Source: a virus
Length of the DNA stretch: 36,394 nt
IMG/VR virus record: IMGVR_UViG_3300042868_004683
Span: 1 to 36,394 of that record
Direction: 5' to 3' (one strand)
In this document: in pieces, positions 13,360 through 21,543 of the stretch
How positions within the stretch are numbered: position 1 is the stretch's first letter
Layout of the letters: every line of letters begins with the position of its first letter
Position numbers and translations under genes: made by a program
Notes under the pieces: model-generated
Databases searched by the model: none
Seen by the model: the letters and a program-made list of their open reading frames with translations, nothing else
Told to the model about the DNA's origin: nothing

Positions 13360-14234
13360 TACTCAGCGACCGGCTGCCGGCGGGGCGCTTCGTGCGCCTC
13401 GAGGTGCCGTGCGCGCCGATGCTGCCGTGTAACCCGTCGGTGGCCGTCGGCCCGGGCGGGGAGTTGCGGTGCCTTATCCGCGCCGTGAACTACGAGCTCG
13501 GCGAGACGGACGGGATCTGGTTTCGGGACGACCCGGGGCCGGATACGGTCAACTACATCGCCGACCTTGGCGATGACTTGACGCTGGCGCGGGTCGAGCG
13601 CGTGGACGACGCCTCGCAGCGTGTCTCGCGGCTGCCGTGCCGGGACGGCTTAGAGGACGGGCGGCTCTTTTGGTTCCGCGGCCGGTGGCGCTTTACGGCC
13701 TCGGGGCTGCACCACGGCCCCCGGGTGCGCACGACGATGGCGCTCTGCGCCCTGGATGGCCGCCTGGTCGACGAGCTCGAGTTTCTGCACAGCCCGCACG
13801 CGAGGGAGATGGAGAAGAATTGGATGCCGCGCGCCGACGGCGACCGGCTCTCGTTCGTGTACTCGCACCACCCGGCCGAGTCGTACCAGCTGCTGCCGGC
13901 GCGGGAGAAACTCTGCTTTGAGTCGTTCCCGGGATTGGCCGGCTGGTCCGGCGGCTCGCAGATCATCCGCCACGGCGACGCCTGGGTCGGGGTGGTACAC
14001 CAGCGGCGCAAGGAGCGCGGGCGGGTGTACTACGCGCACCGGCTGGTGCGCTACGACGACAAGCTGATGCCGTCGCACGCCGGGCGGGAGTTTTACTTCC
14101 GCGGCGCGCAGGTCGAATTCTGCGCCGGGCTCGCCGAGCACGGCGGCGGGTTCGTGCTCTCGTTCGGGGTGAAGGACCGCGAGGCGTGGCTGGTTCGGCT
14201 AACGGTCGCCGAGTTTGGCGCCCTTTTAGGCTGA
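13356..14234 (+). CDS. Beta-propeller glycosidase-like protein (GH130/GH43-like)
   Basis: The roughly 290-aa protein has the repeating blade layout of five-bladed GH130/GH43-type propellers: NPSVAVGPGGELRCLIRAVN, DGLEDGRLFWFRGRWRF (E-D-x-R type), MEKNWMPRADGDRLSFVYS (K-N-W), GWSGGSQIIRHGDAWVGVVH, and AQVEFCAGLAEHGGGFVLSF. Known relatives cleave or phosphorolyse mannosides, or bind sugars. The start is uncertain: no ATG suits, and the frame upstream of 13356 is non-coding by codon usage. CTG 13356-13358, overlapping the previous TGA, is a working choice; GTG 13218 is the alternative. It completes a methyltransferase, glycosyltransferase and propeller cassette between terL and portal. Confidence 0.72.
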   Translation: MILSDRLPAGRFVRLEVPCAPMLPCNPSVAVGPGGELRCLIRAVNYELGETDGIWFRDDPGPDTVNYIADLGDDLTLARVERVDDASQRVSRLPCRDGLEDGRLFWFRGRWRFTASGLHHGPRVRTTMALCALDGRLVDELEFLHSPHAREMEKNWMPRADGDRLSFVYSHHPAESYQLLPAREKLCFESFPGLAGWSGGSQIIRHGDAWVGVVHQRRKERGRVYYAHRLVRYDDKLMPSHAGREFYFRGAQVEFCAGLAEHGGGFVLSFGVKDREAWLVRLTVAEFGALLG

Positions 14235-14273
14235 CAATGGGGATAGACCAAAATCGGCACGGGTGGCGATTTC

Positions 14274-16472
14274 ATGTATAGAGCAGACGGGTCCCTGATC
14301 GAGCAGAGCGAGCAGTCCCTTGGTTTCGTGGAAACCATGGACGACGCCGACCTCGAGGCGCTGGTCGGCGGCGAGCTGACGGATGCCACCTCGTTTATCG
14401 ACGCGGAGCTCTCACCGGTCCGCGCGCGCGCCATCCAGTACTACCGCGGCGAGCCCTTCGGCAACGAGGAGGAGGGGCGATCGCAGGTCGTCTCGACCGA
14501 CGTGCGCGACACCATCAACGGCATCATGCCGTCGCTGATGAAGGTCTTTTTTGGCTCGAAGAAGATTGTCCAGTTTGCGCCGCGCAACCCGGAAGACGTG
14601 GCGTCCGCCGAGCAGGCGACCGACTACATCAACCACATCTTCCAGAACGACAACAACGGCTTCTTGATCTGCTACTCGGTCTTCAAGGACGCCCTGCGCG
14701 GCGCGCTCGGCATCGCCAAGTACGTCTGGGAGGAGCGGGTCGAGGTCAAGACCGAGTACTTCACCGGGCTCGATGACTCGGCGCTGACGGTGCTGCTCTC
14801 GGAGCCGGATGTCGTGGGTAGCGCCATCTCGGCGATGGACGACCCGTCGTACCAGCCGCCGGTGGACCCGATGACGGGCGCGCCGGTGGTGGACCCGATG
14901 ACGGGCCTGCCGCCGCCGGCGCCGCAGATTTACTCGGTCGAGCTCAAGCGCGAGACCAAGAACGGCCGGGTGCGCATCGAGGCGATTCCGCCCGAGGAGT
15001 TCCTGATTGACCGCCGCGCGCGCTCCGTCGAGGACGCGACCCTGGTCGCGCACCGGCGGATGATGCGCGTCTCCGACCTCGTGGCGCTCGGCTACGACAA
15101 GGATGAGGTCGAGGCGCAGATGGGCGTCTACGAGCTCGACACGAACGACGAGTACCTGGCGCGCAACCCCTACGCCCAGTCCTATGGCCCGGGCGGCACG
15201 CAAGACGACAAGCGCGTGCTCTACTGCGAGGCCTACATCCGGGTCGACTACGACAAGGACGGCATCTCGGAGCTGCGCAAGATTTGCACCATCGGCCCGA
15301 GCTACAAGATGGTGATGAACGAGCCGTGCTCGCACTCGCCGTTCGCGCTCTTCTGCCCGGACCCGGAGCCGCACGCGCTCATCGGGCTCTCCATGTTCGA
15401 CATGACCGCCGACCTGCAGAAGATCAAGTCGGCGATCATGCGCAACATGCTCGACTCTCTGTCGCTCGCCATCCACCCACGGGTGGGCGTGGTCGAGGGG
15501 CAGGTCAACATGGACGACGTGCTGAACACCGAGGTGGGCGGCGTCATCCGTATGCGTCAGGCCGGCGCGGTCCAGCCGTTCGCCGTGCCGTTCGTCGGCC
15601 AGGCCGCCTTCCCGATGCTGGGCTACCTCGACGAGGTACGCGAGACCCGCACCGGCATGAGCAAGGCCTCGATGGGCCTCGACGCCGACGCACTCCAGAG
15701 CACCACCCGCGCGGCGGTAGCCGCGACGGTAAGCGCAGCGCAGCAGCACCTTGAGCTGATCGCCCGGATCTTCTCCGAAACCGGGATGCGCGCCCTGTTC
15801 AAGGGTATCCTCAAGCTCGTCGTAGAAAATCAGGACCGAGCGCGGGTGGTGCGCCTTCGCAATCAATGGGTGCCGATTGACCCGCGGTCCTGGAACGCCG
15901 ACATGGACGTCGAGGTGGACGTCGCCTTGGGCGGCGGCACCGAGGAGCAGCAGGTCTCTGTGCTGACCGCCATCGCCCAGAAGCAGGAGCAGATCCTGCA
16001 GACGATGGGGCCGCAGAACCCGCTCGTGACGCCGCAGCAGTACCGGAACACGCTCGCGCGTCTGGTGCAGGCATCTGGATACAAGAACGCCGACGAGTTC
16101 TTCTCGAACCCGTCGCTGATGCCGCCGCAGCCGCCCCCGCCGCCCCCGCCGCCTGACCCGGCGATGATCTTGGCCGAGGTGGAGCGCCAGAAGATCATGG
16201 CGGACATCCAGAACAAGCAGGCGGAGCTGGAGCTCAAGCGCCAGCAGATGCTGCTCGAGGATGACCGCGCGCGCGACAAGCAAGAGGCGGAGATGATGCT
16301 GCGCGCCTACGAGATCCAGTTGAAGAGCGGCACGGCCGTGGACGTCGAGAGCATCAAGGCGATGATGGCCGAGCCGCGCGTGGCGAGCCCGAGCGTGCAG
16401 CGCCCGGTGCTGCCGGAGATTGTCCCGTTTGAGCCGCCGCCGGTTGCGCCGATGGCGCCGCCGGTCGGGTGA
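14274..16472 (+). CDS. Portal protein
   Basis: A 732-aa podovirus-type portal, forming the dodecameric ring through which DNA passes. Recognisable features are an N-terminal ARAIQYYRGEPFGNEEEGRS, then QVVSTDVRDTINGIMPSLMK, EQATDYINHIFQNDNNGF and DALRGALGIAKYVWEE. A central SCSHSPFALFCPDPEPHALIG-type core precedes a C-terminal coiled-coil (IMADIQNKQAELELKRQQML) after a proline run. A duplicated PVDPMTG stretch occurs near residues 195-215. The gene follows 39 non-coding bases after the glycosidase-like gene. It is of the long portal group with an extended C-terminal barrel/helix. Confidence 0.9.
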   Translation: MYRADGSLIEQSEQSLGFVETMDDADLEALVGGELTDATSFIDAELSPVRARAIQYYRGEPFGNEEEGRSQVVSTDVRDTINGIMPSLMKVFFGSKKIVQFAPRNPEDVASAEQATDYINHIFQNDNNGFLICYSVFKDALRGALGIAKYVWEERVEVKTEYFTGLDDSALTVLLSEPDVVGSAISAMDDPSYQPPVDPMTGAPVVDPMTGLPPPAPQIYSVELKRETKNGRVRIEAIPPEEFLIDRRARSVEDATLVAHRRMMRVSDLVALGYDKDEVEAQMGVYELDTNDEYLARNPYAQSYGPGGTQDDKRVLYCEAYIRVDYDKDGISELRKICTIGPSYKMVMNEPCSHSPFALFCPDPEPHALIGLSMFDMTADLQKIKSAIMRNMLDSLSLAIHPRVGVVEGQVNMDDVLNTEVGGVIRMRQAGAVQPFAVPFVGQAAFPMLGYLDEVRETRTGMSKASMGLDADALQSTTRAAVAATVSAAQQHLELIARIFSETGMRALFKGILKLVVENQDRARVVRLRNQWVPIDPRSWNADMDVEVDVALGGGTEEQQVSVLTAIAQKQEQILQTMGPQNPLVTPQQYRNTLARLVQASGYKNADEFFSNPSLMPPQPPPPPPPPDPAMILAEVERQKIMADIQNKQAELELKRQQMLLEDDRARDKQEAEMMLRAYEIQLKSGTAVDVESIKAMMAEPRVASPSVQRPVLPEIVPFEPPPVAPMAPPVG

Positions 16473-16478
16473 TGGGCG

Positions 16479-17828
16479 ATGCAGGAGCTGATTGTCCCGG
16501 CGCCGCCTAACCCTAACCTGGCGCCGCAGGCATACTTCCCGCAGTACCACAACCAGCTCAACAACCAGTTGAGGCTCTACCTCAACACCCTGGCGAGCAA
16601 CCAGCGCGAGATCGTCGAATTCATCAACGGCCTGACGAACTTGAACCTACTCAGCAAAAACAACTTCGACGCATTCGGGCGACTTCGCGTCTCGCAGCCG
16701 TTCACGCTGTTTGACAGCCAGAACCGCTACGCGGCGGACCCGTCGTTTGATACATCGCTGACGGGCTCGGGGACCTCGACATTCCTCACCAACGAGTCGG
16801 CGGTGAGCCTAGCCGTGACCACGGCGTCGGGCGACAAGGTGATTCGGCAGACGAAGCGGTATTTCCCGTACCAGCCTGGGAAGAGCCTCGCATTACTCAT
16901 GACCTTTGTGATGGCCGCCGGAAAGGCGAACCTGCGCCAGCGCGTCGGGTACTTCGACCCGAACAACGGGCTCTTTTTGCAGCGCAACGGGACTGAGCTC
17001 TCGTTCATCATCCGCACCTACACCGGCGGATCTGCCGACGACACCCGAAAGGTGGTCCAGTCTGCATGGAACGGCGACCCGTTGGACGGCAGCGGCGCGA
17101 GCGGCATCACGCTCGACACCACCAAGGCGCAGATACTTTTCGCGGACTTTGAGTGGCTCGGCGTGGGGTCGGTGCGCGTCGGGTTCGTTATCGACGGCCA
17201 GTACATCACGGCGCACACGTTCGACAACGCCAACGAGGTGACGTCGGTCTATATGCAGACCGCGACGCTGCCGCTGCGAATCGAGATTGAGAACACGGCC
17301 GCGACCGCGAGCAGCTCGAGCATGAAGCAGATCTGCTCGACGGTTATCTCTGAGGGCGGCTACGAGCAGACCTCTGTCGAGCGCGTGGCCCGAAGGTCCA
17401 CGACGCTCACCGGAATCGGGACATCGTTTGTCCCGCTGGTGTCGATCCGGCTTGCGTCCGACTCGCTCGGGGCGGTGATTTTGCCAAAGCAGGTGCGCGT
17501 GCTTCCGATTGCCAACGGCGACTACGAGATAGCGCTGGTCAGGAACGCGACGCTCACCGGCGCGTCCTACGATACGACGACCTTTGCCAGCGTGGACTTT
17601 GATGTGACCGCGACCGCCATGTCTGGCGGGGACATCGTGCTGAATGAATACGCCACGGCGAGCAACCAAGCCGGCGCGCAGGCGCAGAACGATTTGATCT
17701 ATAACTTCGATATGCAACTCGGCGCGACCATCGCCGGGACGAGTGATGTCTACACGGTCGCCGTCAGAGTCTTGAGCGGCACCGGGTCTGCCATCGGCTC
17801 ATTGGCCTTTTATGATTTGTCGGAATAG
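16479..17828 (+). CDS. Virion structural protein with FDAFGRLRVS motif
   Basis: A 449-aa beta-rich protein. The N-terminus carries a proline-rich start and a helical QYHNQLNNQLRLYLNTLASN, then NNFDAFGRLRVSQPFTLFDS, a motif widespread in phage virion structural proteins, notably from aquatic phages. The rest has repeated Ser/Thr-rich strands and no enzymatic signature. It is likely a head- or tail-decoration or fibre-like protein; its place between portal and scaffold is consistent with that. The family is recognised by motif; the exact location in the particle is unknown. Confidence 0.72.
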   Translation: MQELIVPAPPNPNLAPQAYFPQYHNQLNNQLRLYLNTLASNQREIVEFINGLTNLNLLSKNNFDAFGRLRVSQPFTLFDSQNRYAADPSFDTSLTGSGTSTFLTNESAVSLAVTTASGDKVIRQTKRYFPYQPGKSLALLMTFVMAAGKANLRQRVGYFDPNNGLFLQRNGTELSFIIRTYTGGSADDTRKVVQSAWNGDPLDGSGASGITLDTTKAQILFADFEWLGVGSVRVGFVIDGQYITAHTFDNANEVTSVYMQTATLPLRIEIENTAATASSSSMKQICSTVISEGGYEQTSVERVARRSTTLTGIGTSFVPLVSIRLASDSLGAVILPKQVRVLPIANGDYEIALVRNATLTGASYDTTTFASVDFDVTATAMSGGDIVLNEYATASNQAGAQAQNDLIYNFDMQLGATIAGTSDVYTVAVRVLSGTGSAIGSLAFYDLSE

Positions 17829-17840
17829 GTTAGGTGACGC

Positions 17841-18593
17841 ATGAGCAACGCATTCATGGGGCAGAGACAGCAGGCCTCGCCGATGGGCTTCGGCGGCTAC
17901 AGCGGCGGCATGGGGTTGAGGCAGGACTACGGGCCATCATTTGCCGGGCGATTTACTGACGACATGGGTGGCTATGGCGGCGGAATGGGCGGCTTCAACC
18001 CGTTCGGCGGCGGCGGCTACGGCACGCAATTCGGCGGCTATGACATGGGCGGCGGAGGCGGCTTTGGCGGCTACGGCGGCGGGATGCGCGCGCCGGCCTA
18101 CGAGCCGACCATCAACGACGCATTCTCCCGCTACTTCTCGCAGCAGTACTATGGCGGTCCTGCCTTCGACCCGTTCGCGGCGACGTCGTTCTTCGGCGGC
18201 GGCTACGGCGGCGGATTCGGCTTCGGCGGCGGTGGTCGCCGTGGCGGCGGGATGGGCGGCCGGATGCGCCGACGGCGGCAGATGTTTGAGGATTTGTTTG
18301 GGCCGCAGCAGCCGGTTGCACAGCCGGCACCAACCCTACCAGAGCCGATGCCGCCGCCGATAACGGTCAGAGATGACCTCGCGCGGATTCAGCCGATGCC
18401 GATTGGCGGCGGCGCTTTCCAGCCGGGTGGCGGCGGGCAGCGCGTCGAGATGGGGCCGGTCACGCCGCAGCCGTACATGGGTGGAGTTGATTCCATCATG
18501 CCGGTGCAGATGCAGGACACGCCGGTGTATGCTCCGGCTGGGCCGTCATACTTCGACGACCGATTCTTGAGCCGAGGAGGCATGTACAGATGA
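17841..18593 (+). CDS. Glycine-rich virion-associated protein (250 aa)
   Basis: Residues 15-150 are dominated by Gly with Tyr/Phe/Met (MGGYGGGMGGFNPFGGGGYG and similar), interrupted by an ordered-looking YEPTINDAFSRYFSQQYYGG segment. A basic RRGGGMGGRMRRRRQMFEDL patch and a Pro-rich C-terminus follow. It is low-complexity and probably disordered or self-associating. No known family is recognised. It lies inside the structural operon and ends in a 4-bp overlap (ATGA) with a conserved small protein, so it is expressed with head genes. Confidence 0.75.
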   Translation: MSNAFMGQRQQASPMGFGGYSGGMGLRQDYGPSFAGRFTDDMGGYGGGMGGFNPFGGGGYGTQFGGYDMGGGGGFGGYGGGMRAPAYEPTINDAFSRYFSQQYYGGPAFDPFAATSFFGGGYGGGFGFGGGGRRGGGMGGRMRRRRQMFEDLFGPQQPVAQPAPTLPEPMPPPITVRDDLARIQPMPIGGGAFQPGGGGQRVEMGPVTPQPYMGGVDSIMPVQMQDTPVYAPAGPSYFDDRFLSRGGMYR

Positions 18594-18739
18594 AAACCGG
18601 ACTCTACGCAAACATCAACGCCAAGCGCGCGCGGATTGCCGCCGGCAGCGGCGAGAAGATGCGAAAGCCTGGCGCCAAGGGCGCGCCGACCGCCGCGGCC
18701 TTCAAGGCCTCGAAGAAGACGGCGAAGAAGCGCGGGTGA
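18590..18739 (+). CDS. Conserved small basic phage protein (49 aa)
   Basis: MKTGLYANINAKRARIAAGS is followed by EKMRKPGAKGAPTAAAF and a Lys-rich end. Proteins of this exact style (KTGLYANI...GEKMRKPG) are frequent in podovirus structural operons but have no assigned role. Very basic and probably nucleic-acid binding or packaged in the virion. The ATG overlaps the TGA of the glycine-rich gene, and the stop overlaps the following GTG (GTGA). Confidence 0.78.
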   Translation: MKTGLYANINAKRARIAAGSGEKMRKPGAKGAPTAAAFKASKKTAKKRG

Positions 18740-19062
18740 AGACGCCGGCGTGGCAACGCGCCGCCGGGAAGAACCCGCGCGGCGGATTGAACGCCAAGGG
18801 GCGCGCGTCGTACAAGGCGCAGACCGGCGGCACGCTGAAGGCGCCCGTCAAGGGAGCGCCGGACTCTCCGCAGGAGATGCGCCGCAAGGGTTCGTTCCTG
18901 ACGCGCATGGGCTCGATGCCCGGGCTCCTGGTGGATGAGCAGGGCGACAAGACGCGCCTCAAGCTGAGCCTCGAGGCGTGGGGGCACCGTGGAGACAAGG
19001 CCAGCGCCGTCGCCAAGGGGCGGCGGTTGTTGGAGAGATACCGAGGGACGAAGGGTGGCTGA
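18736..19062 (+). CDS. DUF6321-like phage protein (108 aa)
   Basis: Begins with GTG 18736 in a GTGA overlap. The sequence (KTPAWQRAAGKNPRGGLNAK, GRASYKAQTGGTLKAPV, then RRKGSFLTRMGSMPG and RLKLSLEAWGHRG) matches a conserved small basic phage family I associate with DUF6321, found beside head genes. The function is unknown. Its strong positive charge and its neighbour of the same kind suggest a DNA-contacting virion or morphogenesis role. It overlaps the next gene by 8 bp. Confidence 0.75.
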   Translation: MKTPAWQRAAGKNPRGGLNAKGRASYKAQTGGTLKAPVKGAPDSPQEMRRKGSFLTRMGSMPGLLVDEQGDKTRLKLSLEAWGHRGDKASAVAKGRRLLERYRGTKGG

Positions 19063-20113
19063 ACGCAAGGAATGGTGGGAGATTCTGCGCGACCAGTTTG
19101 CGTCGCGCGGGCTGCTTGACCCAGAGTCGGAGCGGCTGCAAGAGGCCGCGCAGGCGGCCCCTGCCGTGCAGCGCCAAGCGCGCGGGCTACTGTCTCTCGA
19201 CCCGCAGGCCGAGAGCGACACGGCGCTCGAGATGGGCCTCGGCTCGCTCCCCGGCGTCGGCCAGGCGATGGCGCTGCGCGATCTGGAGCGCGCGCGTAGA
19301 GCAAAGGACCCTGGCGCCGCTGCGATGGCGGCGAGCAACTTTATCCCGTTCGGCACTCTGCTCAACAGGTTCCGCCGTGGGCCTATGTCAGAGTTGGATG
19401 TCTACCACGGCACCCCGCATCGGTTCCCCGAAACGGAGGCTAACCCGCTAGGCGAGTTTGACGCTAGCAAGATTGGCACGGGTGAGGGAGCGCAGGCTTA
19501 CGGGCATGGAATTTACCTTGCTGAAGCGCCAGAAGTTGCTGAAATTTATCGTTCGGCAACCAACCCCGCATCACGAAAAGCCGAAATGACATTGCAAATG
19601 ACAAGCGGCAATGTGGACGAAGCAATAAAATTTGTTAAAAAAGAACAAAAAACTATCGAACAATTTAAAAACGATTCAATTTTTAATCAAGATTCATATC
19701 AAAAAATTTTAGATACGCTTGATTATTTAAAACAAACCAAAAAAGGTAAAAAGCCAACAGTCGGAGCGTTTTACAAAGCCGACCTCCCCGACGAGATGAT
19801 AGACCGTATGCTTGACTGGGATAAGCCGTTGAGTGAGCAGCCGGAGGCGGTGCGGAAAGCGTTACGAGACGTATATAACGCAGATTGGTTAGGCGATGAA
19901 AGCAAGCAGACTGGTCAAGATTTGTACAAGCGAATGGGTAAAATGCACGGCGATGATATTGCAGCCGTATCCCGTGATTTGCGAGACATAGGCATCCCCG
20001 GCATCCGCTACCTAGACGCAGGCAGTCGCGGCGGTGACTCTGCAACCGGAACGCGCAACTTCGTCGTGTTCCCCGGTGAGGAAAAGAAGGTCAAAATTTT
20101 GGAGAGAAAGTAA
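19055..20113 (+). CDS. ADP-ribosyltransferase-like protein (ART-PolyVal type)
   Basis: A 352-aa protein starting at GTG 19055 behind GAGGGACGAAGG. The N-terminal 110 residues include a hydrophobic, glycine-rich LEMGLGSLPGVGQAMALRDL segment. The domain from residue 115 has VYHGTPHRF (His118), then YGHGIYLAEAPEVAEIY and a late IPGIRYLDAGSRGG, the layout of ADP-ribosyltransferases of polyvalent phage proteins. Such enzymes use NAD+ to modify host targets and are often delivered with DNA. Residues about 189-229 are a Lys/Gln/Asn-rich helical insert encoded by DNA of only 20% GC (24 of 120 at 19621-19740). Activity is untested, and the catalytic Gln/Glu is not obvious. Confidence 0.75.
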   Translation: MAERKEWWEILRDQFASRGLLDPESERLQEAAQAAPAVQRQARGLLSLDPQAESDTALEMGLGSLPGVGQAMALRDLERARRAKDPGAAAMAASNFIPFGTLLNRFRRGPMSELDVYHGTPHRFPETEANPLGEFDASKIGTGEGAQAYGHGIYLAEAPEVAEIYRSATNPASRKAEMTLQMTSGNVDEAIKFVKKEQKTIEQFKNDSIFNQDSYQKILDTLDYLKQTKKGKKPTVGAFYKADLPDEMIDRMLDWDKPLSEQPEAVRKALRDVYNADWLGDESKQTGQDLYKRMGKMHGDDIAAVSRDLRDIGIPGIRYLDAGSRGGDSATGTRNFVVFPGEEKKVKILERK

Positions 20114-20292
20114 TGCCTAGCAAGTCCGCCAAACAAGCCCGGCTCATGGCAGCCGCCGCGCACTCCAAGGAGTTTGCCAAGAAGGTGGGCGTGCCGATGA
20201 AGGTCGCCAAGGAGTTCAACAAGGCCGACAAGGGCGGCAAGCTCTTGAAGCGCGCCATGAAGAACCGCCCCAAGACCGGGCTTCTGGCTTGA
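20113..20292 (+). CDS. Conserved small basic phage protein (59 aa)
   Basis: MPSKSAKQARLMAAAAHSKE, then FAKKVGVPMKVAKEFNKADK, is a widely distributed small phage protein of unknown function, typically 50-70 aa and basic. The ATG overlaps the upstream TAA by one base (TAATG), and the following gene starts by TTG inside its stop. It is close to the scaffold and capsid genes, so a role in head assembly or as a minor virion component is plausible but unproven. Confidence 0.78.
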   Translation: MPSKSAKQARLMAAAAHSKEFAKKVGVPMKVAKEFNKADKGGKLLKRAMKNRPKTGLLA

Positions 20293-20558
20293 GCGAGCGC
20301 AACCCGTACATCGACGCCGGCAAGGGGGTGCAGGCCAAGGAGCTGCTCGAGAACCCCATCATGGCCGAGGCCTTCGCCGAGCTCGAGCGCCGGTACATGG
20401 AAGCCTGGCGGCAGAGCAAGCCCGCCGACCAAGAGGAGCGCGAGCGTCTGTGGCTCGCGGTCGGCATCCTGGCCGAAATCCAGCGCCACCTGCGGGTGGT
20501 GATCGACAACGGCGCCATCGCCAACCGAGACATCGACAAAATCTCTGGTAGACGGTGA
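20289..20558 (+). CDS. Conserved phage protein (89 aa, TTG start)
   Basis: The TTG at 20289-20291 overlaps the previous TGA (TTGA). The protein is helical and acidic: QAKELLENPIMAEAFAELER, RYMEAWRQSKPADQEERERL, then WLAVGILAEIQRHLRVVIDN. This pattern (NPxMxxAF...AWxxSKPxDxxxRExLW) recurs in many podovirus genomes just before the scaffold gene. The role is not established. Ten bases separate it from the scaffold start. Confidence 0.75.
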   Translation: MSERNPYIDAGKGVQAKELLENPIMAEAFAELERRYMEAWRQSKPADQEERERLWLAVGILAEIQRHLRVVIDNGAIANRDIDKISGRR

Positions 20559-20568
20559 CAATGGACTC

Positions 20569-21537
20569 ATGAGCACTACCGGCACGGGTACACCCCCGGG
20601 AAACGTACAGTCCACGCAAGATGTCTTCGAGCAGATGCTCGCCGCCGACGAAGGCGAAAACGAGCAGCCCGAAACGGAAGGCGTGGTGGAAGATGAGCCC
20701 GAGTTAGCGGCAAGCGAGTCCGCCGACGAGGGCGAGCAGACCGAAGGCGAGGAGGATGCCGAAGAGGCGCCCCAGCCGGGCCAGACATTCCGCGTCAAGG
20801 TTGACGGGGAAGAAGTCGATGTCCCGCTGGATGAGCTGCTGAAGGGTTACTCCCGCACCGCGGATTATACGCGCAAGACGCAGGCGATTGCCGAGGCCCG
20901 GAAACAGGCACAGCAAGAGTCGGCTCTGGCGCGGGAAGAGCGGCAACGGTATGCGCAGACCTTGGCAGCCCTGGAGGGCACGCTCAAGTCGCTGCAACCG
21001 CCCGAAATTGACTGGGAGAGGCTCTACGCAGAGAACCCGGTCGAGTGGGTGCGACAGCGAGAGCTGGTCCGGTCCAGGCAAGAGCAGGCGGCGTGGGTGC
21101 AGACCCAGAAGCAGGCTCTGGTGGAGCAGCAGCAGGCTGAAGAGAGAGCGGAGGCCGAGAAGACCCTCGAGTCCGAACGCAGCAAGCTCTTGGAGGCCAT
21201 GCCAGAGTGGCGCGACGCTGACAAGGCGCGCGCCGAGAAGGCGAAGATCGTCGAATATGCCACCGAAAGACTCGGCTTTACGGTCGAGGAGATTTCGGAC
21301 ATCTACGACGCCCGGGCCGTCCTGGCGCTGCGCAAGGCGATGATGTTCGACCAGCTGATGAGCAAACGCGATCAGATGCGTCCGCAGATCATCCAGAAGG
21401 CCAAGCCCATGAGGGCCGGAGCCGCCTCCACGCCGCAGTCGTCCAAGGTCGTCGCATCGAAGGCCGCTTTTTCAAGACTCGCAAATAGTGGCAGCACGCG
21501 CGACGCGGCTGTCGTGTTTGAACAATTCTTGGAGTAA
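20569..21537 (+). CDS. Head scaffolding protein
   Basis: A 322-aa protein with typical scaffold features. The first 70 residues are highly acidic and disordered. A FRVKVDGEEVDVPLDELLKG segment and YSRTADYTRKTQA follow, then a long coiled coil of alternating charge (residues about 105-215) and a basic C-terminus (QKAKPMRAGAASTPQSSKVV). It lies directly upstream of the major capsid gene, the canonical place. Scaffold proteins direct prohead assembly and are removed before packaging; the N-terminal domain resembles the phage scaffold family with the YTRKTQ motif. Confidence 0.88.
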   Translation: MSTTGTGTPPGNVQSTQDVFEQMLAADEGENEQPETEGVVEDEPELAASESADEGEQTEGEEDAEEAPQPGQTFRVKVDGEEVDVPLDELLKGYSRTADYTRKTQAIAEARKQAQQESALAREERQRYAQTLAALEGTLKSLQPPEIDWERLYAENPVEWVRQRELVRSRQEQAAWVQTQKQALVEQQQAEERAEAEKTLESERSKLLEAMPEWRDADKARAEKAKIVEYATERLGFTVEEISDIYDARAVLALRKAMMFDQLMSKRDQMRPQIIQKAKPMRAGAASTPQSSKVVASKAAFSRLANSGSTRDAAVVFEQFLE

Positions 21538-21543
21538 CTTCTA

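Noticed and set aside
14232-14240. TGACAATGG after the glycosidase-like gene, repeated at 20556-20564 before the scaffold
   Set aside because: Only two copies, both simply beginning with a stop codon; not enough to call a late promoter.
14412-16550. Very long antisense frame opposite the portal gene (712 residues)
   Set aside because: Its composition is Arg/His/Leu/Val-rich nonsense typical of a GC-rich shadow; it has no ribosome site and the portal on the other strand is clear.
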